Part shown: positions 1 to 5,116 of the stretch, piece by piece
How positions within the stretch are numbered: the first letter of the stretch is position 1
How the letters are laid out: each line of letters starts with the position of its first letter
From: Nitrospirota bacterium
GTDB taxonomy: Bacteria > Nitrospirota > Nitrospiria > Nitrospirales > Nitrospiraceae
DNA length: 6,831 nt
Assembly: GCA_016195505.1 (NCBI GenBank)
Contig: JACPZN010000268.1
Location: 1 to 6,831 of the forward strand
Direction: 5' to 3'
Notes under the pieces: model-generated
Databases searched by the model: none
What the model saw: only the letters and a program-made list of their open reading frames with translations
What the model was told of the DNA's origin: nothing
Translations under genes and position numbers: made by a program

Positions 1-565
1 CGTACTTGCCTATGAGGTCGGATTCGAGGTTCACCGTATCGTTGACTTGCTTGAGGCCAAGTGTCGTCACTTTGGCCGTGTGCGGAATGATCGCGATGGA
101 GAACCCGTGATTGGTCACGTCGTTGATCGTGAGACTGATGCCGTCGACGGTGATGGAACCCTTTACAACACAGTAACGGAGAATCTCCGATGGGGTTTCG
201 ATCGTGAAGAAGATCGAGTTGCCTTCTTGATCACGGCTACGGATTGTCCCAACGCCATCGACATGGCCGGCAACCAGATGCCCGCCTATTCGCTCATTAA
301 GTTTCATGGCCCGCTCAAGATTCACCGGTGTTCCCGCAGTCAAAAGACCTAGCGTCGTCACCGAGAGTGTCTCCGGCGACACTTCAACAGAAAAGTCACG
401 TTCGCCCTTCGATACCACCGTGAGACAGATCCCGTTCACGCTGACACTGTCGCCGATCTTGAGATCGCCCATCACCGTCGAGGCCAGGATGGTCATCCTC
501 GTCCCGGCGAGGGTCTTTTCCAGTAAGGTAACCGCGCCCACTTCTTCGACAATACCAGTGAACAT
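1..565 (-). CDS. ribE: Riboflavin synthase (alpha chain), 3' end cut by window edge
   Basis: Riboflavin synthase dismutates two 6,7-dimethyl-8-ribityllumazine molecules to riboflavin plus a pyrimidine that is recycled; it is the last step of the cytoplasmic riboflavin pathway. The visible 188 codons start with the family signature MFTGIVEE. They contain two lumazine-binding barrels: residues 1 to about 97 with GDSVSVNGICLTV (38-50) and GGHLVAGHVDG (94-104), then about 98-188 with KGSITVDGISLTIN (135-148) and NLESDLIGKY (179-188). C47, S144 and D183 align by eye with the E. coli active-site residues C48, S146 and D185. The family is usually about 200-220 residues, so only a short C-terminal piece is missing beyond the left edge. 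The ATG at 565-563 is chosen because it gives the exact family N-terminus and has GGAGAG seven bases upstream. The gene lies 28 bases after the 38-residue membrane protein gene. In some annotations the symbol is ribC. Confidence 0.96.
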   Translation of the reverse strand, partial: MFTGIVEEVGAVTLLEKTLAGTRMTILASTVMGDLKIGDSVSVNGICLTVVSKGERDFSVEVSPETLSVTTLGLLTAGTPVNLERAMKLNERIGGHLVAGHVDGVGTIRSRDQEGNSIFFTIETPSEILRYCVVKGSITVDGISLTINDVTNHGFSIAIIPHTAKVTTLGLKQVNDTVNLESDLIGKY

Positions 566-572
566 ACCAAGG

Positions 573-578
573 CTCTCC
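573..578 (-). promoter_or_regulatory. Shine-Dalgarno sequence of ribE
   Basis: On the minus strand this reads GGAGAG, with a 7-base spacer to the ATG at 565-563. It sets the ribE start and allows translation independent of the upstream small gene, which stops 28 bases earlier. Confidence 0.7.
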
Positions 579-593
579 GCTATTAGTCTTCAG

Positions 594-710
594 CTATAAT
601 TCTTTCTTTAGAATTTGGCGGACCACGTACACGAATAGAACAAGCAGCACAACCACGCCGATCGTAGCCAGCGCGGCAATTACTACATTTTCTATCGCCA
701 TCTCTTTCAT
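594..710 (-). CDS. 38-residue single-pass membrane protein (hypothetical)
   Basis: This small frame begins MKEMAIENV and ends RQILKKEL. Between them lies one uninterrupted hydrophobic stretch, residues about 9-30, rich in Val, Leu, Ile and Ala, enough for one transmembrane helix. Two acidic residues and one Lys precede the helix, and R31, K35 and K36 follow it, so the positive-inside rule suggests the C-terminus is cytoplasmic. It occupies nearly all the space between the MFS gene (stop 23 bases upstream) and ribE (28 bases downstream), on the same strand, which argues that it is a real gene. A clean Shine-Dalgarno is lacking; only GGCGGCG precedes the ATG. A TGCTATAAT sequence ends ten bases before the start. 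No family is recognised. It could assist the neighbouring transporter as a small membrane subunit, but that is inference. The alternative is an accidental hydrophobic frame in a leader region. Confidence 0.6.
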   Translation of the reverse strand: MKEMAIENVVIAALATIGVVVLLVLFVYVVRQILKKEL

Positions 711-719
711 TGCGCCGCC

Positions 720-728
720 ATTATAGCA
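720..728 (-). promoter_or_regulatory. Possible extended -10 promoter element before the small gene and ribE
   Basis: The minus strand reads TGCTATAAT, a perfect extended -10 (TGn-TATAAT). No TTGACA-like -35 is seen 17 bases upstream, where the hexamer is ATGAGG; extended -10 promoters can dispense with a -35. Transcription would begin about 6-8 bases downstream, practically at the ATG of the 38-residue frame, giving a leaderless or near-leaderless message for it and a leader of about 145 bases for ribE. It may equally be chance in an A/T-rich gap. Confidence 0.35.
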
Positions 729-733
729 CCGGC

Positions 734-1903
734 CTATCTATTCCTCATCGCCAGCCAGAATGCCCCTGCCGCCGCGACCTGCATACCGGCAATGATTGTG
801 AAGGCACTGGCATAGCTCACGTTCGCGATCAGCAGCCCCGCCAGCAGCGGCCCGCTGGCATGGCCGATATCCCCGATTGTACCCTGCATGCCCATGCCAG
901 CCCCAGGCGTCTTGAACTCGGAGCTGTCCGCGACGAACGCCGAGGACGACGAAGACACGATGGCTTCGCCAAATCCAAATCCAGCAGAGAGGAAGAGCAA
1001 GATCATAAACATCGACACGTGCGGTATGCAGACGAAGGTGGCCGCACAAATCAACAGGCCGACCATGATCAGCGGCTGCCGTCCGACACGATCGGACACC
1101 CGGCCCATAATCGGCTTGGAAAAAAACGATGTACCGGCTTGCACGGTGAACAACAGCCCCACTTCGCCAGGATTCAACCCCACTGATACACCGTATAGCG
1201 GCAAGAACGCCATCAAGGCGCCGTTGGCGATCATCTTGGCCGCATCGGTTGAACTTGTGATCAAGACTTTCCTGTTGCGTGCGACGATAACAAACCCCCT
1301 CCACATTTCCGCGAGCACTGGAGCTAGCCCTTTTTCGTGGATGCGCGGGGGAGGCGGCGTCAGATGCAGGCTATAGAAAATGATGATCGCCATGCAGCCG
1401 AATACGCCGGCTGTGATGAACGCCGCAGGAAATCCGGCAGCGTAAACAACATAGCCGCCGAAGAAGGGACCAAGAAGGGCACCGGACTGCGTACAGGCTG
1501 TATACGTGCCGAGCGCTGCGCCACGCCGCTCTCGATATAAATCTGCCACTGTTGCCAAGGCACTCGGAGCGAAGATAGCCGTAGCCAGGCCATGAAACAT
1601 CCGCAGAATTGTCAACAGATTCAAATCCGACACAAATGGATAGATAAAGGGCGGCAGTCCGAAGGCCACGACGCCAACCCGCAACAAAATCCGACGGCCA
1701 TAGATGTCCGACAAGGCACCGGACGGTAGCTTCAGAAACACGCCCGTGAGAGTCGAGACAGATACAATCAGGCCGATCCGTTCGGGCCCGGCACCCAGCG
1801 ATTCTGCAAACAGCGCCAAGACCGGCATCCGCACCATGTTGTAACTGATGAAGCAAAAGATGCCGATGATGCAGAGCAACGTGAAACTGCGCGAGCTAGT
1901 CAT
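734..1903 (-). CDS. MFS transporter, drug/proton antiporter type
   Basis: A 389-residue polytopic membrane protein of the usual length for 12-helix major facilitator transporters. The first helix is around residues 8-32. The loop 2-3 motif A is present as GALSDIYGRR (62-71), with a degenerate copy in the second half, GRVSDRVGRQP. Motif B is seen as R101 to G105 in helix 4. Helix 5 has GALLGPFFGG (141-150), the motif C pattern linked to proton-driven antiporters, so export of a small molecule by proton exchange is the likely direction. A Pro-rich cytoplasmic loop (TPPPP) separates the two six-helix halves. The ATG at 1903 overlaps the stop of the upstream gene as ATGA. No Shine-Dalgarno precedes it; the upstream bases are C-rich, so translation probably depends on reinitiation after the upstream gene. 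Substrate unknown. Flavin or a hydrolase product are guesses from context only. Confidence 0.9.
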   Translation of the reverse strand: MTSSRSFTLLCIIGIFCFISYNMVRMPVLALFAESLGAGPERIGLIVSVSTLTGVFLKLPSGALSDIYGRRILLRVGVVAFGLPPFIYPFVSDLNLLTILRMFHGLATAIFAPSALATVADLYRERRGAALGTYTACTQSGALLGPFFGGYVVYAAGFPAAFITAGVFGCMAIIIFYSLHLTPPPPRIHEKGLAPVLAEMWRGFVIVARNRKVLITSSTDAAKMIANGALMAFLPLYGVSVGLNPGEVGLLFTVQAGTSFFSKPIMGRVSDRVGRQPLIMVGLLICAATFVCIPHVSMFMILLFLSAGFGFGEAIVSSSSSAFVADSSEFKTPGAGMGMQGTIGDIGHASGPLLAGLLIANVSYASAFTIIAGMQVAAAGAFWLAMRNR

Positions 1904-2715
1904 GGGATGGGGGGGTTCAGGTGGCCAGCTTTGCCGGGATTCTGCAGGCTCCCAAGCGTCCCCTTCAAAAAAGCCACCTCATCATTGGGGAAAGCAGGTG
2001 GGTCCATCGCCTCAAACAACACACGCTCTGGATGTCGTCGCATAACCTGACCTAACCGGTTGACAGTCTCAACCCCTTTCTGCAACTTGCCAGTCACGGT
2101 CCCCCCAATAAGCGGGCGGAGCAAGGAGACCAATCCTGAGAGAATGCGATTATCCAGCCTGGTGTATGCGATCATCGTACTGTCCATCGCTCCTATACCA
2201 TCCGCCTCTCTCACCGCATTCATCTTGAGAAACACGACCGCCTTACCGGTGATGTGCGGAAGCAATCGGCTGTCATGCGACCCCTCGAGGTAATAAATTC
2301 GAGACGTACCATCCTTGTAAACAAGTTGCACGATCCCCTCGGTTCCCTCGCCATCATTGCCCCAGAATCGGCCCTGGCCTCTTGCCTCCGATTTATACAG
2401 ACCAAGGTCGAGGCGATTGATCAAGGCAGCGGCGAGAGGAGGACGATCCAGCAAATATTCATACATTGACTCGGACAAGGCAGCCCGAATCGGCCCCACC
2501 GCATTCGCGGTCGTGTAGTTACTGATGATGGCTTGCAGTCGGCAGGCCCAGCTGGGATCCACTCTTTCAACAGGAAACATCACCCCAGCGTGATGAGATG
2601 ACATGGCGCAGTTTTCTGATTGCCCCAGACTCGCGTGCGTGATCGCGCCCAGCCCGATCACGACAACGAATGTCTTCCAAGCTCTTCCCCGCTGGAGCTG
2701 CCACCCTGCACTCAT
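1900..2715 (-). CDS. Exported protein of unknown function
   Basis: A 271-residue protein with a signal-peptide-like N-terminus: basic n-region with R9, R11 and K14, hydrophobic core FVVVIGLGAI (16-25), and probable cleavage around residues 28-32. There is no lipobox, because the first Cys (36) is not preceded by one. The mature part has exactly two cysteines, C36 and C58, which could form a disulfide in the periplasm. The middle part (about 100-180) looks alpha/beta with segments such as GRFWGNDGEG and RIYYLEGSHD. It is followed by a helical segment (LSGLVSLLRPLIGG) and a basic stretch. The layout faintly recalls helix-grip (SRPBCC-like) exported proteins, but I cannot assign a family. The ATG start is firm: AAGGAGG lies four bases upstream and it overlaps the hydrolase stop as ATGA. 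Its own stop overlaps the MFS start. The context suggests an envelope job shared with its two neighbours. Confidence 0.8.
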   Translation of the reverse strand: MSAGWQLQRGRAWKTFVVVIGLGAITHASLGQSENCAMSSHHAGVMFPVERVDPSWACRLQAIISNYTTANAVGPIRAALSESMYEYLLDRPPLAAALINRLDLGLYKSEARGQGRFWGNDGEGTEGIVQLVYKDGTSRIYYLEGSHDSRLLPHITGKAVVFLKMNAVREADGIGAMDSTMIAYTRLDNRILSGLVSLLRPLIGGTVTGKLQKGVETVNRLGQVMRRHPERVLFEAMDPPAFPNDEVAFLKGTLGSLQNPGKAGHLNPPIP

Positions 2716-4001
2716 GAAGCCTCCTTCTGCACCAGAATCGTCAGATGGATGGAAAAGAGTTGGCGAGGGTCTTGCCGCAATCTCGCCTGCCGCAGCAAGG
2801 TTTCAACTGATGGCGTGACAGCCCCCTCGAACGAGACATGCCCGTTCGTCAGGACAGTAAGCGGCTTCGATACATCGATGAGTTGATCGTTCAAAAATAC
2901 GCTATAGCGCTGGACACGCTCGGTCTTCACTTCAATGCGATTCGCCCCCACAATCGACGCATCGAGTTTGGCATATTCCTGACGCTTGATCCGCTCGTCG
3001 TGCTTGTCGACCAGATCTTCTGAAAACGCAGCGATAGGGTCGGTGGATTCTAGGCGCAGCCAATTGAATGGTTGAAAGTGGCTGGCATCACGCACCACCG
3101 TAAGCCTCGCCGGCAACGCTTCACGGCGCCGGCCGTTGAACCATGCCACCAGATCCGGCAACTCTTCCCTTGGAAAGTAATGGCCTCCGGCCATGGGATG
3201 TTCACGCTGATGTTCACGATACACATGTGGATAGCCGAGTACCGCCAGCTCGCGCGAGATCGATCGGCTCAGCTCCACCGGCATCACCTGATCCTTCGCG
3301 CCATGGATCATGTAGATCGGCGTGTTGCGAAGGTTTGTCAGGAACGGCATCAGCACGGTATCCAATCCACTTGCCATCGGCGCAATGCCGGCAAACAGCG
3401 ACGCATAGTGCATGCCGATCAGCCAGGCTCCGATGCCCCCGTTCGACATGCCCGTGAGAAAAATCCGGTCGGGATCGACATGGTAGCGACGACGGACCTG
3501 CTGGATCGTCGCCAGCACAAGTTCCTCTGCGCGCCTCGTGAACCATGCGCCGGATGGATAGGTCGGACAGGCCAGCAGGTAGTCGTCGCCTAATCGAGCC
3601 TGCCACCGTTCGAGATACTCATCGCCGGTAAAACCGGCTCCATGCAGGCATACCACCAACCCATAGCCTTTTGATGGTTGGTACGTCAGTGGGATGGAAA
3701 TGGCCAGCGGATAGGCACGACCCCGAATGGTGATTCGTTCATCAGGAAGCGTCCCGATCGGCAGGCTCTGATACGTGCGTTCGGTCCGTAGGATGCGAGA
3801 AACCGTTTCGATCGAAGCATCTGCACGGGAAAGAATGGTCTGGAACAGGCGGTCAGCTTCATCGCTGTCATCTGTGTCGAGGTACTGAAACACGAGCGGG
3901 GCGAGATTATCGACACCCGACTCCGGCGAGTCTGCGAGACTGAGAGCAATGTCTCCCAGAAAGAGTGCCGCGAGCGAAATGCACCACGCCCTATCAATCA
4001 C
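2712..4001 (-). CDS. Secreted alpha/beta hydrolase (esterase / PHB-depolymerase-like)
   Basis: A 429-residue serine hydrolase. The N-terminus is a probable signal peptide, hydrophobic from about residue 8 to 22, with likely cleavage after SLA (21-23), so it should act in the periplasm or outside the cell. Residues 24 to about 85 form a mostly helical spacer. The alpha/beta hydrolase domain spans about 88-290. It contains the oxyanion-hole motif LHGAG (119-123), the nucleophile elbow GMSNGG (184-189, S186), the acid HGAKDQVMP (233-241, D237) and the probable catalytic H274 in GGHYFP (H268 is the other candidate). This arrangement fits the esterase/PHB depolymerase and prolyl-oligopeptidase-like relatives. 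A further 130 or so C-terminal residues, probably beta-rich, form an extra module that I cannot assign. The start is GTG, overlapping the ribD stop as GTGA, with AAGGAG four bases upstream. Substrate unknown; an ester or small peptide is likely. No riboflavin role is known for such enzymes. Confidence 0.85.
   Translation of the reverse strand: MIDRAWCISLAALFLGDIALSLADSPESGVDNLAPLVFQYLDTDDSDEADRLFQTILSRADASIETVSRILRTERTYQSLPIGTLPDERITIRGRAYPLAISIPLTYQPSKGYGLVVCLHGAGFTGDEYLERWQARLGDDYLLACPTYPSGAWFTRRAEELVLATIQQVRRRYHVDPDRIFLTGMSNGGIGAWLIGMHYASLFAGIAPMASGLDTVLMPFLTNLRNTPIYMIHGAKDQVMPVELSRSISRELAVLGYPHVYREHQREHPMAGGHYFPREELPDLVAWFNGRRREALPARLTVVRDASHFQPFNWLRLESTDPIAAFSEDLVDKHDERIKRQEYAKLDASIVGANRIEVKTERVQRYSVFLNDQLIDVSKPLTVLTNGHVSFEGAVTPSVETLLRQARLRQDPRQLFSIHLTILVQKEAS
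2720..2726 (-). promoter_or_regulatory. Shine-Dalgarno of the exported unknown protein
   Basis: The minus strand reads AAGGAGG four bases before the ATG at 2715-2713. It lies inside the last codons of the hydrolase gene and fixes the start at the ATGA overlap. Confidence 0.8.
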
Positions 4002-5116
4002 AGATCTCCTTCCACCACGAAGTCACCGCCGACAGACCGCATTCGGACATGCCGTAGCTTCAAGGCCTGTACAAGTCGTGCGGGGCTCTTCCCGCCGATG
4101 ACGCCTTTGGCATTGCGCCCGCCGAGGAGCATCGGAGCCATATACAGACGAACATGATTGACCACCTTCGCCTTCAACAGCGCCGCGTTCATTTCACTGC
4201 CACCTTCCACGAGTAGAGATATGATACCGCGCCGACCGAGTTCCTTGAGCAGAGTGGGCAATGAGACATGGCCATGAACGGCAGGAAGCGTGATCATTTC
4301 GATGCCTTTTTTCTGAAGCGCCGACCTTCGAGCCGGAGGAGCTACGCTGGTTGTGGCTACGAGCGTCCTGGCTTTGTTCTGCCGCGAGAGGATCTGCGCC
4401 TTGAGCGGAATACGTAGTCTGCTATCGACGACGACACGGAGGGGCTGCCGCAGCGCGAATTTGTTTAATCGTGGGCCGATTCTGGCTGTCAGCGATGGAT
4501 TGTCGGACAGAACCGTACCTACCCCGACCAGCGCGGCGTCCACCTGTCCACGAAGTTGGTGCACCTCCTTACGAGATGGCTTGCTGGTAATCCATCGTGA
4601 CTCTCCAGTGGCCGTTGCGATCTGCCCATCAAGCGTCATCCCCGCTTTGAGCATCACATAAGGACGATTCGTCTTGATCCAATGGCAGTAGGCCTTGTTG
4701 AATTCCTCTGCCTCCTGGCGAGCCACACCGATGGTGACCGATAGTCCGGCGCGTCGAAGCGCCGCAGCTCCCCTTCCCTTCACCAATGGATTGGGATCGT
4801 ACATCGCAATGACGACGCGCCGGACGCCGGAGCGAACGATTTCAGGCACACAAGGCGGAGTTCGTTTCTTGAGATGGCAACAAGGCTCAAGCGTGACATA
4901 CAGCGTAGCGCCACGGGCGCTGTTTCCTGCCCGCCGTAGCGCCAGAATTTCTGCATGGGGATGACCGGGGCGGAGATGAAAACCCTGCCCGACGATCTGG
5001 CCTTGATATACCACCAAGGCCCCGACCATCGGGTTAGGGCTTGTCGTTCCCCGGCCCTTTGCCGCCAGGCGAAGGGCCTGAGTCATGTAGCGAAAATCCT
5101 GCGCGCGGCTGGTCAC
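3998..5116 (-). CDS. ribD: Riboflavin biosynthesis protein RibD (pyrimidine deaminase / uracil reductase)
   Basis: RibD catalyses the second and third steps after GTP cyclohydrolase II: Zn-dependent deamination of the diaminopyrimidine ribosylamine phosphate, then NADPH-dependent reduction of the ribose to ribityl. With the GTG start at 5116 it has 372 residues, the usual length. The deaminase domain (about 7-150) shows TSPNPMVGALVV (25-36), HAE (H54 zinc ligand, E56 catalytic), and the zinc cysteines C79 and C89 in EPCCHLKKRTPPC. The reductase domain (about 152-372) begins PYVMLKAGMTLDG, with TGESRWITS (170-178), GVGTVLSDNPSLT (198-210) and LLVEGG (301-306). The spacing between the two zinc cysteines is one residue longer than in E. 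coli and B. subtilis. The frame stays open upstream to 5281, but that part overlaps ppdK and lacks homology. The GTG at 5116 overlaps the ppdK stop as GTGA and gives the DFRYM lead-in matching other RibDs. The ATG at 5086 is the alternative start. No strong Shine-Dalgarno is present (only AAGAAG), so coupling to ppdK is likely. Confidence 0.95.
   Translation of the reverse strand: MTSRAQDFRYMTQALRLAAKGRGTTSPNPMVGALVVYQGQIVGQGFHLRPGHPHAEILALRRAGNSARGATLYVTLEPCCHLKKRTPPCVPEIVRSGVRRVVIAMYDPNPLVKGRGAAALRRAGLSVTIGVARQEAEEFNKAYCHWIKTNRPYVMLKAGMTLDGQIATATGESRWITSKPSRKEVHQLRGQVDAALVGVGTVLSDNPSLTARIGPRLNKFALRQPLRVVVDSRLRIPLKAQILSRQNKARTLVATTSVAPPARRSALQKKGIEMITLPAVHGHVSLPTLLKELGRRGIISLLVEGGSEMNAALLKAKVVNHVRLYMAPMLLGGRNAKGVIGGKSPARLVQALKLRHVRMRSVGGDFVVEGDL
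4006..4011 (-). promoter_or_regulatory. Shine-Dalgarno of the secreted hydrolase
   Basis: The minus strand reads AAGGAG four bases before the GTG at 4001-3999. It sits in the final codons of ribD and supports GTG as the true hydrolase start. Confidence 0.75.

Noticed and set aside
47..599. Plus-strand frames at the left end
   Set aside because: They are opposite riboflavin synthase, which matches its family along the whole visible length on the minus strand.
594..601. TATAAT at 595-600 on the plus strand as a promoter
   Set aside because: It would fire against all genes of the cluster and no good -35 is seen; it coincides with the stop region of the small gene and is likely chance.
566..733. 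FMN riboswitch (RFN element) upstream of ribE
   Set aside because: The gaps are 28 and 23 bases and none of the conserved RFN stem sequences are visible; there is no room for the aptamer outside coding sequence.
710..1376. Plus-strand frames opposite the MFS gene
   Set aside because: They overlap clear MFS motifs on the minus strand, and their products are low-complexity and without domain signs.
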